A model generated the notes under the pieces. The model had not been told where the DNA came from, did not search any database, and saw nothing but the letters and a program-made list of their open reading frames with translations. Shown here one piece after another: positions 18,466-30,000 of a stretch of DNA of 64,000 bases. Source of the DNA: Collimonas pratensis (GTDB lineage Bacteria; Pseudomonadota; Gammaproteobacteria; Burkholderiales; Burkholderiaceae_D); assembly GCF_001584185.1 (NCBI RefSeq), contig NZ_CP013234.1:1240001-1304000 (forward strand), written 5' to 3'. Position 1 is the stretch's first letter; the number at the start of each line of letters is the position of its first letter. The position numbers and the translations under genes are program-made.

Positions 18466-19725
18466 CTAAGCGCCCAGATTTTGCACGAAATTCGGCAAGG
18501 CGAATAGTGCCGGATGGACATTTTCGTTGTAGTACTGCAAATCAGCCAGTGCCCGCTCTTGCATGCGGATGCCGATGACCTTGCTATCCAGCTGGCGCGG
18601 ATCAAGCGTATCGCTGGCTACCGCCATGCCCCACAGCGCGCCATACAGCGGCACATGGACGGTGTAAGGGCTGACCTGCCGGAACACCTCGCCGAGACGC
18701 CGGCGCAACTGGCCGAAGCGTTGCGGATGATGGAAGGGACTGCCGAGATGCATCACCAAGGCGCCGCCGGGAGCGAGCACGGTACGGCATGCCTGCAGGA
18801 ATTCCTGGGTATAGCAGTCTGCCGCCAGCGTGCTGCCGTCGGCCGCTTGCGGATCGGTCAGGTCCAGCAGGATCAGGTCATACAGCTGATCTGCCAGCGG
18901 CGCCTGCGCTGCAGCCATGACAAAGGCAAAGCCGTCACGCGCAACGTGCTGTACCCGCGGATCATCCAGGGCGCCGCGGTGGATTTGCTGAAGGTGCGTG
19001 CGCGCCAACTGGATCACGAGGGGATCGATTTCGCACAGCGTGATGTGTTCGATTGACGGATGCTTGAGCAATTCCTCGCTGCTGCCGCCATCGCCGCCGC
19101 CGACAATTAGCGCCCGCCGCGGCTGCGGATGGCTGAGGGCGGCCGGATGCACCAGGCATTCGTGGTAGAAGAACTCGTCGCGTTCGGAGGTCATGAAGGC
19201 GCCGTCCAGCCGCATCACCTTGCCGAATTCGGCGGAGTCGGCGATTTCGATGCGCTGAAACGGCGATTCGGTCTGCACTAGCGGCGGCGCTAAAGCGGTG
19301 CCGTAGGCGCTATGAGGGGTCAACTGTTCCAGCGCCAGGGTCTGGCCGTTGGCGCCGTTGCCGCGCTGCAGACGCTGGGTCTGCCACCTGGTCGCGGCAA
19401 AGCCGGCGATCAGCGCCTGCAGCAGGCCGCTGGCCTTGGCGCTGTTGTCCTCTGTGAAATTGCAGACATACACATCCAGCGTTACTGCCTGGCGTTCGGG
19501 CCAGGTATGCACCGCCAGGTGCGACTCCGCCAGCAGCAGGGCGCAGGTGACGCCGGCGGCGCTGCCGTCGGCGGCTTGGAACGGGTGGAATTTTTCACCG
19601 ACGATGGTGAGCCCGGCGCGCCGGGTCTGGGTCAGTACAAATTCCCGCAATAAGGCCGGGTCGAGCAGCAGGCCCGGAGCGCAGCGGCAGTCGTAGCAAT
19701 CTGCCGTGAGATGTAAACCTTGCAT
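18466..19725 (-). CDS. Fused S-adenosylmethionine decarboxylase-spermidine synthase (SpeD-SpeE)
   Basis: One 419-residue protein joins two steps of spermidine synthesis. Residues 1 to about 125 are a class 1 prokaryotic SpeD. ESHLAVHTWPE supplies the pyruvoyl-forming Ser68, His73 and later Cys88, with the same spacings as in the Thermotoga enzyme. Residues from about 145 are an aminopropyltransferase with LIVGGGDGG (SAM-type nucleotide site, 207-214) and LLDLTDP (Asp288/Asp291). It lies ahead of DUF1190, ATP-grasp and DUF350 genes on the same strand. No ornithine or arginine decarboxylase is near. ATG 19725 begins the SpeD homology. Putrescine as acceptor is inferred, since close variants can use other amines. 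Confidence 0.92.
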   Translation of the reverse strand: MQGLHLTADCYDCRCAPGLLLDPALLREFVLTQTRRAGLTIVGEKFHPFQAADGSAAGVTCALLLAESHLAVHTWPERQAVTLDVYVCNFTEDNSAKASGLLQALIAGFAATRWQTQRLQRGNGANGQTLALEQLTPHSAYGTALAPPLVQTESPFQRIEIADSAEFGKVMRLDGAFMTSERDEFFYHECLVHPAALSHPQPRRALIVGGGDGGSSEELLKHPSIEHITLCEIDPLVIQLARTHLQQIHRGALDDPRVQHVARDGFAFVMAAAQAPLADQLYDLILLDLTDPQAADGSTLAADCYTQEFLQACRTVLAPGGALVMHLGSPFHHPQRFGQLRRRLGEVFRQVSPYTVHVPLYGALWGMAVASDTLDPRQLDSKVIGIRMQERALADLQYYNENVHPALFALPNFVQNLGA

Positions 19726-19999
19726 GGTCTGTTCAATGAAAAAGAAGTCCGGAGGAATGAAATGGATATGAAAATGCCAATAAATCCACATAATCCATAT
19801 CCGATGCGCTTGCTCGCCAGCGGCGTTGCGGCAGCATTTTACTGCCGCGGATGGGGAGAAATGCGCTGATTTGAACCGGTATCGACTGCATTTTGGTAAA
19901 ATATCGGCCTTTGTGGCTGTTCTGGCAGCCGGCGCCCGCCGCTCCGGATGACTGACATGCACACTAACCAGTTTTCAACCGTTGCCTACCGCTCACACC

Positions 20000-21994
20000 A
20001 TGACTTCCACACTTCCGACTACCAAGATGGCCAATGCAATCCGCGCACTGGCAATGGACGCTGTACAAAAAGCCAATTCCGGCCATCCCGGCATGCCGAT
20101 GGGCATGGCGGAAATCGCAGTCGCCTTGTGGGCCAAGCACTACCGTCACAACCCGGCCAATCCGCACTGGTTCAACCGTGACCGTTTCGTCTTGTCGAAT
20201 GGCCATGGCTCGATGCTGCAATATGCCTTGCTGCACCTGACCGGCTACGACCTGCCTATGGACGAGATCCGCAATTTCCGTCAGATGCATTCGAAGACGC
20301 CAGGCCATCCGGAAGTCGATGTCACACCAGGGATTGAAACCACTACCGGCCCGCTCGGCCAGGGCTTGACCAATGCGGTCGGCATGGCGCTGGCGGAAAA
20401 GCTGCTGGCGGCGGAATTCAACCGCGGCGAACTGGCGATTGTCGATCACTACACTTACACTTTCGTCGGCGACGGCTGCCTGATGGAAGGCATCTCGCAC
20501 GAAGCCTGTTCGCTGGCCGGCACGCTGCGCCTGTCGAAGCTGATCGCGCTGTATGATGATAACGGTATCTCGATCGATGGCCATGTTGAAGGCTGGTTCA
20601 AGGACGACACCCCGAAGCGTTTCGAAGCCTACGGCTGGAACGTCATCCGCGCCGTCGACGGTCACAATGTGGAAGCCGTCAGCGCCGCCATCCATCAAGC
20701 CAAGCTGTCCGACAAGCCAACCCTGATCTGCTGCAAGACTGTGATCGGCAAGGGTTCGCCTAACCTGGCCGGCACCGACAAGGTGCACGGCGCAGCATTG
20801 GGCGACAAGGAAATCGCCGCCGTGCGTGAAGCGCTGGGCTGGACTTCCGCCCCGTTTGAAATCCCGGCCGACGTCTACGCGGCATGGGACGCCAAGCCGC
20901 AAGGCCAGCAATTCGAAGGCGACTGGAATGCCTTGTTTGCCGCTTACACCGCCGCGCATCCGCAGCAGGCAGCCGAATTCACCCGCCGCATGAAGGGTGA
21001 GCTGCCAGGCAATTTCGAGCAGACAGTGAGCGCATACATTGCCACTTGCGTCGAGAAAAAAGAAACCATCGCCACCCGCAAGGCCAGCCAGAATGCGATC
21101 CAGGCGCTGGCGCCGGTGCTGCCGGAATTCCTCGGCGGTTCGGCCGACCTGACCGGTTCCAACCTGACCAACTGGAAAGAAAGCGTGGCAGTGCGCGCTG
21201 ACCAGCCGGGCAACCACATCAATTACGGCGTGCGCGAATTCGGCATGAGCGCGATGATGAACGGCATTGCCCTGCATGGCGGCTACATCCCGTTCGGCGC
21301 GACTTTCCTGACCTTCTCCGATTACAGCCGCAATGCCTTGCGCATGGCAGCGCTGATGAAGATCCGTTCGATCTTTGTCTTCACCCATGATTCCATCGGC
21401 CTGGGCGAAGATGGCCCGACCCACCAGTCGGTGGAACACGTTTCCAGCCTGCGCCTGATTCCGCAGCTGGATAACTGGCGTCCATGCGATACGGTTGAAT
21501 CGGCCGTGGCATGGCAGCAGGCAGTGCAGCGCAAGCACGGTCCTAGCACTTTGATTTTCTCGCGCCAGAACCTGCAATACCAGGAACGCGATGCAGCGCA
21601 GATCGCCAATATCCAGCGCGGCGCCTATATCTTGAAAGATGCGCCTGACGCCAAGGCGATCCTGATCGCTACCGGTTCCGAAGTGGAGCTGGCGATGCAG
21701 GCAGCGGCAGCGCTGGCTCAGGAAGGCATCGCAGTGCGCGTGGTTTCTATGCCTTGCGCCGACGTCTTCGACCGCCAGGAAGGCGCCTACAAAGCCAGCG
21801 TGCTGCAACGCGGCTTGCCGCGCGTGGCGATCGAAGCCGGCGTGACGGCGTTCTGGCACAAATATGTCGGCCTGGAAGGCGCGGTGGTCGGTATCGACAC
21901 TTTCGGCGAATCGGCCCCGGCTCCTGTGCTGTTCAAGCATTTCGGCTTCACCGTTGAAAACGTCGTGGCCAAGACCAAGCTGGTACTGGCATGA
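20000..21994 (+). CDS. tkt: Transketolase
   Basis: A thiamine diphosphate enzyme that transfers two-carbon ketol units in the pentose phosphate and Calvin-type pathways. The 664 residues start [20 protein letters not shown]. They show the Gly-rich substrate segment [13 protein letters not shown], the ThDP/Mg motif [10 protein letters not shown]...DDNGIS and the pyrimidine-domain Glu region [13 protein letters not shown]. The stop overlaps the following GNAT gene (ATGA). The ribosome site is weak. With gapA two genes downstream, this is a carbon-metabolism cluster. Confidence 0.97.
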   Translation: MTSTLPTTKMANAIRALAMDAVQKANSGHPGMPMGMAEIAVALWAKHYRHNPANPHWFNRDRFVLSNGHGSMLQYALLHLTGYDLPMDEIRNFRQMHSKTPGHPEVDVTPGIETTTGPLGQGLTNAVGMALAEKLLAAEFNRGELAIVDHYTYTFVGDGCLMEGISHEACSLAGTLRLSKLIALYDDNGISIDGHVEGWFKDDTPKRFEAYGWNVIRAVDGHNVEAVSAAIHQAKLSDKPTLICCKTVIGKGSPNLAGTDKVHGAALGDKEIAAVREALGWTSAPFEIPADVYAAWDAKPQGQQFEGDWNALFAAYTAAHPQQAAEFTRRMKGELPGNFEQTVSAYIATCVEKKETIATRKASQNAIQALAPVLPEFLGGSADLTGSNLTNWKESVAVRADQPGNHINYGVREFGMSAMMNGIALHGGYIPFGATFLTFSDYSRNALRMAALMKIRSIFVFTHDSIGLGEDGPTHQSVEHVSSLRLIPQLDNWRPCDTVESAVAWQQAVQRKHGPSTLIFSRQNLQYQERDAAQIANIQRGAYILKDAPDAKAILIATGSEVELAMQAAAALAQEGIAVRVVSMPCADVFDRQEGAYKASVLQRGLPRVAIEAGVTAFWHKYVGLEGAVVGIDTFGESAPAPVLFKHFGFTVENVVAKTKLVLA

Positions 21995-22566
21995 ATCTGA
22001 GAGCTGCCAGAGCGATCCGCAAGATGGACATTGCCAACATTGTTGGCGATGTCGTCATCCGTCGCGCCACCGTCGACGATGCCGGGGTGATTGCGGCGGT
22101 GCGTATCGATAGCTGGCGCACCACTTATCGCGGCATCATTCCGGACGATTACCTGGACGGCATGAAGATCGAAGACAGCACAGCCATCTGGAGTCGCATC
22201 TTGTCGGCGACTTCGAACGCCGCCAATGTCTTCGTGGCCGAGGTCGACGGCGAGGTGCTGGGCTTCGCTGCCGGCATGACGCTGGCTGAATCCAAGCTTG
22301 GCTTCGACTCCGAGCTGTCGGCGATCTACCTGGAGCCTTCGGTGCAGCGCGCCGGCATCGGCCGTAAGCTGGTGGCCCATGTGGCTGCGGCACTGGCCAG
22401 CGCCGGCGCCAACAACATGCTGGTATGGGTGCTGGCGGATAACCGCCCGGCACGGCAGTTTTACGAAATGCTGGGCGCCGAGCTGCTGACCGAGCAGCCG
22501 TTCAACTGGGATGGGCTGGATTTGCAGGAAGCCGGCTATGGCTGGCGTACCATCAGAGTCAATTGA
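21991..22566 (+). CDS. GNAT family N-acetyltransferase
   Basis: A 191-residue acyl-CoA-dependent N-acetyltransferase of unknown substrate. The acetyl-CoA-binding segment [14 protein letters not shown] (near residue 118) and the late [15 protein letters not shown] element define the family. The start overlaps the transketolase stop by four bases, so it is translated with tkt. A link to sugar metabolism is not evident from sequence. The first 20 residues are not conserved-looking; starting at the internal Met (near 22024) is possible. Confidence 0.85.
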   Translation: MNLRAARAIRKMDIANIVGDVVIRRATVDDAGVIAAVRIDSWRTTYRGIIPDDYLDGMKIEDSTAIWSRILSATSNAANVFVAEVDGEVLGFAAGMTLAESKLGFDSELSAIYLEPSVQRAGIGRKLVAHVAAALASAGANNMLVWVLADNRPARQFYEMLGAELLTEQPFNWDGLDLQEAGYGWRTIRVN

Positions 22567-22626
22567 AACGTTCGTGATGAAGTTGCAACAAATTTATTGT
22601 TTTTGTTAATACCTTAGGAGAAAACC

Positions 22627-23640
22627 ATGACTATCCGCGTCGCCATCAATGGCTATGGCCGTATCGGCCGCAACATCCTTCGCGCCCATTACGAAGGCGG
22701 CAAAAAGCATGACATCGAAATCGTCGCCATCAACGACCTCGGCGACTCGAAGACCAACGCTCACCTGACCCAGTACGATACTGCCCACGGCAAGTTCCCT
22801 GGCACAGTGACAGTCGACGGCGACTTCATCGTGGTCAATGGCGACCGCATCAAGGTCCTGGCGCAGCGTAACCCGGCAGAACTGCCATGGGGCGAGCTGG
22901 GCGTTGACGTCGTGCTGGAATGCACCGGCTTCTTCACCACCAAGGAAAAGGCCAGCGCGCATATCAAGGGCGGCGCCAAGAAAGTCATCATCTCCGCACC
23001 GGGCGGCAAGGATGTCGACGCTACCGTCGTGTTCGGCGTCAACCACGGCGTGCTGAAAGCCAGCGACACCGTGATCTCCAACGCTTCCTGCACCACCAAC
23101 TGCCTGGCGCCGCTGGTCAAGCCGCTGAACGACAAGATCGGCGTGCTGAACGGCCTGATGACGACCGTCCACTCCTACACCAACGACCAGGTGCTGACAG
23201 ACGTTTACCACGAAGACTTGCGCCGCGCCCGTTCCGCCACCATGAGCATGATTCCGGCCAAGACCGGTGCCGCTGCAGCGGTCGGCCTGGTGCTGCCTGA
23301 ACTGAACGGCAAGTTGGACGGCTTTGCGATCCGCGTGCCGACCATCAACGTCTCGCTGGTCGACCTGTCGTTCGTCGCTGCCCGCGACACTACTGTCGAC
23401 GAAGTCAACGCGATCATGAAAGATGCTTCGGAAAACGGCGCGCTGAAGGGCTTGCTGACGTATAACGTCGAGCCGCTGGTATCGGTCGATTTCAACCACA
23501 ATCCTGCTTCCTCCAACTTCGATTCGACGCTGACCAAGGTTTCCGGCCGTCTGGTGAAGGTCTCGAGCTGGTACGACAATGAGTGGGGTTTCTCCAACCG
23601 CATGCTGGACACCACGGTTGCATTGGTGAACGCCAAGTAA
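22627..23640 (+). CDS. gapA: Glyceraldehyde-3-phosphate dehydrogenase, type I
   Basis: Oxidises glyceraldehyde-3-phosphate to 1,3-bisphosphoglycerate with NAD+. The 337 residues carry the Rossmann fold start [10 protein letters not shown], the active-site segment [12 protein letters not shown] with the nucleophilic Cys, and the C-terminal [16 protein letters not shown] with AAAACC before ATG supports the start. It is followed by a very stable terminator. The single-gene layout suggests constitutive expression. Confidence 0.98.
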   Translation: MTIRVAINGYGRIGRNILRAHYEGGKKHDIEIVAINDLGDSKTNAHLTQYDTAHGKFPGTVTVDGDFIVVNGDRIKVLAQRNPAELPWGELGVDVVLECTGFFTTKEKASAHIKGGAKKVIISAPGGKDVDATVVFGVNHGVLKASDTVISNASCTTNCLAPLVKPLNDKIGVLNGLMTTVHSYTNDQVLTDVYHEDLRRARSATMSMIPAKTGAAAAVGLVLPELNGKLDGFAIRVPTINVSLVDLSFVAARDTTVDEVNAIMKDASENGALKGLLTYNVEPLVSVDFNHNPASSNFDSTLTKVSGRLVKVSSWYDNEWGFSNRMLDTTVALVNAK

Positions 23641-23663
23641 GACCTTGCTTGCAGCTGCATGGT

Positions 23664-23700
23664 AAAAGCGCCCCGCTCATTAACTGAGCGGGGCGCTTTT
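23664..23700 (+). terminator. Terminator of gapA
   Basis: AAAAGCGCCCCGCTC pairs perfectly over 15 bases with its complement around a seven-base loop and ends in TTTT. Confidence 0.95.
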
Positions 23701-23765
23701 CTTTTGGGAGCAATGCGCTATAGTAGGTCATGTTGCGAATAACCTAACCTGATCCGGGAGCCGGC

Positions 23766-24116
23766 ATGACAGTCAGCGCAGATAGCCAGGGCGATTTCGA
23801 AACGATTGCCCGCTCGATGACGCCTTCCGATCTGGAAGTCATGCGGGCCTTGCTGGAGTCCGAGCGGATACCGGCGTTTGTGCTCGACGGCGGCATCACC
23901 CAGGTGTATTCGCTGCTGGCGGTGGCCACCGGCGGCGCGCGCCTGCAAGTGGCCTCCGAACATGTCGCAGTTGCCCGCCAGATCCTGGCGACCTTCGAGT
24001 CTGGGCAGCTGACGCTGGACGATGAAGTGATCGGCGAAGAGCGTCAGGCGGCGCCGGACAAGCGCAGGGGGCGTGCGCTTGTCCTCATGATCATGGGGTT
24101 TTTCGGGTTTGTCTGA
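23766..24116 (+). CDS. DUF2007 domain protein (putative signal-transducing)
   Basis: A 116-residue protein with a DUF2007-type domain in its first 80 residues (PSDLEVMRALLESERIPAFVLDGG...LQVASEHVAVARQILA). DUF2007 domains resemble PII-like signal domains, but no function is established. The C-terminus (RGRALVLMIMGFFGFV) is a short hydrophobic tail that could be a membrane anchor. It lies between gapA and the convergent glnE and probably has its own promoter. Confidence 0.75.
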   Translation: MTVSADSQGDFETIARSMTPSDLEVMRALLESERIPAFVLDGGITQVYSLLAVATGGARLQVASEHVAVARQILATFESGQLTLDDEVIGEERQAAPDKRRGRALVLMIMGFFGFV

Positions 24117-24132
24117 ATGCCTGCTTGCCGGA

Positions 24133-26883
24133 TCAGATGATCTTGAACGTCTGCTCCCATAACTGCTTTACCATAGCGATTTCGCTAGCGATGCGGCTGG
24201 GCGCCACGCGCGCCCGTTCTTCTCCCTGCAAACGGCCCTGATGCTGCAGTTTGCGGAATGTCCGGTAAGCGTCGGCCACCGCGCTGGCCAGCGCCGCATC
24301 GATCAAGCCCAGTTCCCCACACAGTTTCAGCAGCGCGATGTTGCCGATATCGGCGGTCAGCTGCGGATAGTCGGCGGCATGGCGCAAGATCAGGAATTGC
24401 ACCAGGAATTCGATATCGATCATGCCGCCGGCGTCATGCTTGAGATCGAAACGCTCGCTGCGATTGGGGTGGGCATCGCGCATCTTCTGGCGCATGTCCA
24501 GCACTTCGGCCTGCAGCTTGCCGGCATCGCGCACCTGGCGTAATACTTCCACGCGCAGGGTTTCAAAGCGCTCGCCGATGGCAGCGTCGCCGGCGCAGAA
24601 GCGGGCCCGGGTCAGGGCCTGGTGCTCCCACAGCCAGGCCGATTCGCGCTGGTATTTTTCAAACTTGCCGAACGACGACACCAGCAAGCCGCTGGCGCCA
24701 TCGGGGCGCAGGGCAATGTCGATATCGAACAGGATGCCGGCCGAGGTATGGCTGGTCATCCAGGTGATGAAGCGCTGCGCCAGCTTGGCGTACAGGCCGG
24801 GGCCGTCCTGGTCTTCGTCGTCGTACAGGAACACCACGTCCAGGTCGGAGACATAGCCGAGTTCTTTGCCGCCCAGCTTGCCGTAGGCGATCACGGTGAA
24901 CAGCGGAATCTCACGGTGGCGCGCCGGCATCATGTTCCAGATCGCCTGCACCGTGGCGGCCACCAGGGTATCCGCCAGGCTCGACAGATGATCGGCCAGC
25001 GCCTCGATGCTGAGCACACCCTCCAGGTCTTGCGCCAGCAGGCGGAACTGCTGGGCATGATGCATTTCGCGCAGCAAGTCCATCTGGCGCTCGGTGTCAC
25101 CGGGCGCGGTTTCCAGCTGACGCCGGCATTCCAGGGCAAACGCCGGCCAGTCCGGCGCTGCGTTGAGGCTGCGCGGATCGAGCAGTTCGTCCAGCAGGAT
25201 AGGATGCTGGGTCAGGTATTTGGCGGCCCAGTCGCTGGCGCTGATCATGCGGATCACGCGGTGCAGGGTAGCCGGATATTCGGTCAGCAGCGCCAGGTAG
25301 GCGGCGCGGCGAGCAATCGCTTCGAGAAAATCGAGCAGGCGGTTCAGGGTCGGAAGGTGGCGCTCCGGTTCAGGAATCGCCGCCACCACCGGCAACGCTG
25401 CATTGACCAACGCCAGCAGCCGGTTGCGGCTGCTGACCGGGAGGTTCTGCACGCGCGTCGATTGCCAGGTCGTCACCAGCCGCTGCGCTGCCGCCGAGGC
25501 GTCGGAAAAGCCGCAATGGGTGAGGACGATGGTGATGGTTTCGTGATTGTCGCTCTCACTCAGGGTGTGCAGCACATTGTCGGCGTCGTCCCAGTCCTGC
25601 CCGGCGCTGCGGTCCTGCTGCTTGTCGTTGAAGATATCGGCGAACTGGGCATCGACCAGTGTCCGGTGCTGGTCGAGCACCTGCATTAGGGCCGGCACAT
25701 CGGCAAAGCCCATGGCCTGGGCGATGATCAGGCAATCCGCGTCATTGGTAGGAAAAGTATGGGTTTGCGCATCGTCCAGGTATTGCAGGCGGTGTTCCAG
25801 GTTGCGCAGGAAGTCGTAGGCGGCCAGCAGCTTGTCGACCACTTCGGCGTCGAGCAGGTTCTTGCAAGCCAGGGTGCGCAGCGTGGCGCGGGTCGAGCGG
25901 TCACGCAGCTCGCTGTCGCGGCCGCCGCGGATCAGCTGGAATACCTGCGCCAGGAATTCGATCTCGCGAATGCCGCCGCGGCCCAGCTTGACGTTGTTGC
26001 TGCGTTCCGGATGCAGCGCTTCCAGGCGTTTCACCTCGGTATGGATCTGCGCGTGCATGGAGCGCATGGCGTCGATCGAACCGTAGTCGAGATAGCGGCG
26101 GAATACGAACGGGCGGCTGATATTGGCTAGCGCGGCGATGTCTTCCGTACGGCCGGTAAGGGCGCGCGCCTTGCACCAGGCGTAGCGCTCCCATTCACGG
26201 CCCTGGGTCACCAGATAGGTTTCCACCATATTGAAATTGGCCACCAGCGGCCCCGAGGCGCCGTTAGGGCGCAGGGCCATGTCGACCCGGAAGGTGAAGC
26301 CGTCTTCGGTGATTTCGGAGAGGGCGCCGATCAGTTTCTTGCCCAGCCGGGTGAAGAACTCGTGATTTGACAAGCTGCGCTGTTCCGCATTGGCCGGCTG
26401 GGTGTCGCCATCTTCCGGATAGGCGAAGATCAGGTCGATATCGGACGAAACGTTGAGCTCGCAGCCGCCCAGCTTGCCCATGCCGAGCACGATCAGTTCC
26501 TGCGGCTGGCCCGACTCTTCGCCCTGCGGCACGCCGTGCAGCGCCACCATGTCGGCAGTCAGCGCCGCCAGGTGGGTCTGCACTGCAAATTCGGCGAAAT
26601 GCGTGACCGCGCTGACCACTTCATCGAGGTCGGCGCGGCCGTCTAGATCGCGTTCAATCAGCGTGCATACCAGCAGGTTGCGCAGGCGCCGCATGGCGCG
26701 CGGTAACGGCATGCCGGAATCTGTTTCATTTTGTAACAACTGCTTTAGCAGCGCGGGGCTGAGGGTTAACCTTGCGGCTGAGGCCGCCAGCTGGGCAACC
26801 CGCTCGGCGCGTCCGGCTTCGGCATTGATCCAGCGCGTATAGAAGCGGGAGGCGGCGGTGCTGCTGATGAGGGATGGAGTCAC
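24133..26883 (-). CDS. glnE: Bifunctional glutamine synthetase adenylyltransferase/deadenylase
   Basis: Adenylylates and deadenylylates glutamine synthetase in response to PII and glutamine, so it controls nitrogen assimilation. About 916 residues hold two nucleotidyltransferase-like domains. The N-terminal half has GMGKLGGCELNVSSDIDLIF (deadenylase) and the C-terminal half has AYGKLGGKELGYVSDLDVVF (adenylylase). Start choice is uncertain. GTG 26883 begins the conserved-looking VTPSLISSTAASRFY segment; GTG 26955 would add a basic 24-residue extension. Neither has a good ribosome site. It runs divergently from yhdP. Confidence 0.9.
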   Translation of the reverse strand: MTPSLISSTAASRFYTRWINAEAGRAERVAQLAASAARLTLSPALLKQLLQNETDSGMPLPRAMRRLRNLLVCTLIERDLDGRADLDEVVSAVTHFAEFAVQTHLAALTADMVALHGVPQGEESGQPQELIVLGMGKLGGCELNVSSDIDLIFAYPEDGDTQPANAEQRSLSNHEFFTRLGKKLIGALSEITEDGFTFRVDMALRPNGASGPLVANFNMVETYLVTQGREWERYAWCKARALTGRTEDIAALANISRPFVFRRYLDYGSIDAMRSMHAQIHTEVKRLEALHPERSNNVKLGRGGIREIEFLAQVFQLIRGGRDSELRDRSTRATLRTLACKNLLDAEVVDKLLAAYDFLRNLEHRLQYLDDAQTHTFPTNDADCLIIAQAMGFADVPALMQVLDQHRTLVDAQFADIFNDKQQDRSAGQDWDDADNVLHTLSESDNHETITIVLTHCGFSDASAAAQRLVTTWQSTRVQNLPVSSRNRLLALVNAALPVVAAIPEPERHLPTLNRLLDFLEAIARRAAYLALLTEYPATLHRVIRMISASDWAAKYLTQHPILLDELLDPRSLNAAPDWPAFALECRRQLETAPGDTERQMDLLREMHHAQQFRLLAQDLEGVLSIEALADHLSSLADTLVAATVQAIWNMMPARHREIPLFTVIAYGKLGGKELGYVSDLDVVFLYDDEDQDGPGLYAKLAQRFITWMTSHTSAGILFDIDIALRPDGASGLLVSSFGKFEKYQRESAWLWEHQALTRARFCAGDAAIGERFETLRVEVLRQVRDAGKLQAEVLDMRQKMRDAHPNRSERFDLKHDAGGMIDIEFLVQFLILRHAADYPQLTADIGNIALLKLCGELGLIDAALASAVADAYRTFRKLQHQGRLQGEERARVAPSRIASEIAMVKQLWEQTFKII

Positions 26884-27087
26884 GGTTCTGAAGGTTAATT
26901 GAAGCGAAATGGAAGAAAATCGGCGTCTATAGTGCGCCTTTTTGTTTCTTGGCACTGATCCATGCGAACATATGGGCTGGCAGCTTGTCGAACCTAAACA
27001 GCAACATGCGCAGCTTGCCGCACTGGAATCAATCAGATGCTGTCATCTTATTCTACCTTGAGCTCTCTATTTTACCGATTCTGATTG

Positions 27088-30000
27088 ATGTTGGAACAAC
27101 AACCAAATTTACCGCCGCCAGCTAGCCGACTTGCCGTCTGCTGGCGCGCCGGAATTGCCACTTACAAGCACGTAAACATAGTAACGCACCACTTGCTGGG
27201 CGCCTTGCTGAAGTTGCTGATCGTGGCGTACTTCCTGTTTTGCGGGCTGTTTCTGGGTTTGCGCTATGTAGTGCTGCCGAATATTGGCTACTACAAGGCG
27301 GAAGTCGAGCAAATCGCCAGCAAGGCCGTGGGCAATCCGATCGTTATCGGCGCGTTGCAAGCCTCCTGGCATGGTTTGCAACCGCACCTGACATTAGATA
27401 ACGTTGTAATTCACGATAAAAGCGGCCAGGCGGCGCTGACCTTGCCGCAAGTCGCCGCCACCATTTCCTGGCGTTCGCTGCTGGTGGGCAGCGTCAGGCT
27501 GGCGGCGCTGGAAATCGACCGGCCGAACCTGCAGATCGAACGCGATGCGCAGGGCAATCTGTTCGTCGGCGGCATCCTGGTCAACTCCAAGGAAAAAAAT
27601 GACGGCGCCGGCGCCGAATGGCTGCTGGCGCAGCACCGCATCGTCATCCGCAATGGCCAGTTGCGCTGGCGCGACGATCTGCGCAAGGCGCCTGAACTGA
27701 CCCTGACCAATATCGATCTGGTGCTGCAGAACCGCTGGCGCCGCCATCAGCTGTCGGTGCGGGCGACGCCGCCGGCAGCGTTTGCCGCGCCGCTGGATGT
27801 GCGAGCGAATTTCGTCCATCCGGTCTTCGCGCAGAAAACCGCCGACGTCAAGCGCTGGACCGGGACGCTGTATGCCAACCTGCACGATATCGATCTGGCG
27901 GTCTGGAAAGATTATTTCGCTTATTTTGATTTCCCGCTGGAACTGACGCAAGGCAAGGGAACGCTGCAAGCCTGGCTCGATCTCGACCACGCCAAGGTGC
28001 GCAACTTTACCGCGGATCTGCAACTGAGCAATCTGTCGATGAAGCTGCGGAGTGACCTCGAGCCGCTGGCGCTGGAAAATGTCAGCGGCCGCGTATCCGC
28101 GCACGAAGTGCTGGGGCCAGTGCCGCAAAACGATGCGCCGACCTTTGGCGCCAACGGCCATGCGGTCGAACTCACGGACTTTTCCCTGAAGACGGCAGAC
28201 GGCCTGATGCTGCCGCGCACCACCATCAGTGAATCCTACACGCCGGCACAGGGCAAACTGGCGGAAAAATACACTCTGCAGGCCAAGGCCCTGGACTTGC
28301 AGACCCTGGCCAGCTTTGCCCAGCGGCTGCCGCTGACGGCGCCGCAGATCAAGATGATCGACGACTTTGCCCCGCGCGGCCAGTTGCGCGATTTTTCCGC
28401 GCAATGGCAAGGTGCGTATCCCGCCATCACTGCCTACACTGCGAAAGGCAGCTTCGAGGGCCTCACCATCAATCCGCAGTTGCCGCGCCCGGCCCAGCCA
28501 AAGACCGCCAGCCAGCCTGCCATGGCTGCGGTACCCGCCATTCCCGGCGTCGATAACCTGAGCGGCAGCATCAATGCCAGCCAGGATGGCGGCAGCATCC
28601 ATCTGGCCTCGGAAAAGATGCAGTTGAACCTGCCCGGATTTTTCGAGGACCCCTTGCTGCCGTTCGACAAGCTGGATATGCAGGCCAGCTGGGTCTTCCA
28701 GCAAAAAAATCTGCTGCTGAAAATCGACAGCATGAATTTCCTTCAGGACGGCGTGGCCGGCACGTTATCGGGCAGCCAGCTGTTGCCTTTGCAAGACCGG
28801 CATGGCGTCGCACTGGGGGTGATCGACATGAACGCTACCCTGAGCGAATTTGACCTCAAGAAAATCGGCCGCTATCTGCCTATCCACACGCCGGAACACT
28901 TGCACGACTGGCTGGTCGGCGCCCTCAAGGAGGGCAGCGCGAAAGACGTCGCCATCAAGATCAAGGGCGACCTGGCCGATTTTCCATTTCGCACCGACAC
29001 GCCGAACGCCAAGCCGAAGGGCGAATTCAGTGTTGCCGGCAAAATTGTCAACGGCACGCTGGAATATGAACCTGGCCATTTCGGCCAGGACGGCAAGCAA
29101 CCCTTGTGGCCTTTGCTGGAAAACATAGACGGTACTTTTTCCCTGGAACGTACGCGCTTGCAGATCAAGGCCGTCAGCGCCAAGACGTCGGCGGTCGGCG
29201 TCAGCGACGTCACCGCCACGGTGCCGGATCTGTCGTCGCATGACGAGATGCTGCTGATCGACGGCAATGCCGCCGGCGCCCTGCAGGACTTCCTGCAGTT
29301 CACCAACAACAGCCCGGTGCTGCACTGGATCGATGGCTTCACCAGCGAATCGCAGGGCAAGGGCAATGCCAAGCTGCAGCTGAACCTGCAGATACCGCTG
29401 TCGCATGCGCTCGATACCAAGGTCACCGGCGTCCTCCAGTTCCTGAACAACGACGTGGTCCTGCAAAAAATCATTCCTCCTATCGCCAATGCCACAGGCA
29501 AGCTTGAGTTCAATGAAAAGGGCTTTAACCTGAACGGCATCAAGGGCAACCTGCTGGGCGGCCCGGTGCAGGCCAGCGGCGGCACGCAGCCGGATCACCA
29601 GACCGTGATCAAGATCGACGGCACTGCCGGCATCGACGGCTTGCGCGCCATGTATCCCTATCCGGCGATGCAAAAACTGCTGTCGCATGCCAACGGCAAC
29701 ACGCGCTACAACGCTACCGTGGCGATTCGCGAGCATCATCCGGAACTGCTGATCGAATCCAGCATGCAAGGCATCGCCCTGGATTTCCCGGAACCGCTGC
29801 GCAAGAGCGTCAATGAAGCGATGCCGCTGAAATTCGAGTGGCTGGGGGTTGCTTCCGACGATGCCGCGATCGTTCGCGATGAGCTCAGGCTGGCGCTGGG
29901 GTCCGGCATTGTTGCCCGCTATCAGCGGCAAAAGCCGGTCGTCAAGGCTGAAAACAAGGCTGAAAATGGCAGCGTCAATAATGGCGCTGCGCTGGTAAGC

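Noticed and set aside
19964..21940. A 658-codon frame antisense to transketolase
   Set aside because: It is a shadow of the conserved tkt gene; its translation is His/Arg/Gln-rich without family motifs.
27394..28704. Long minus-strand frames inside yhdP (also at 28765-29931 and 30172-31278)
   Set aside because: All lie within the continuous yhdP frame and lack any known motif. They arise from the codon bias.
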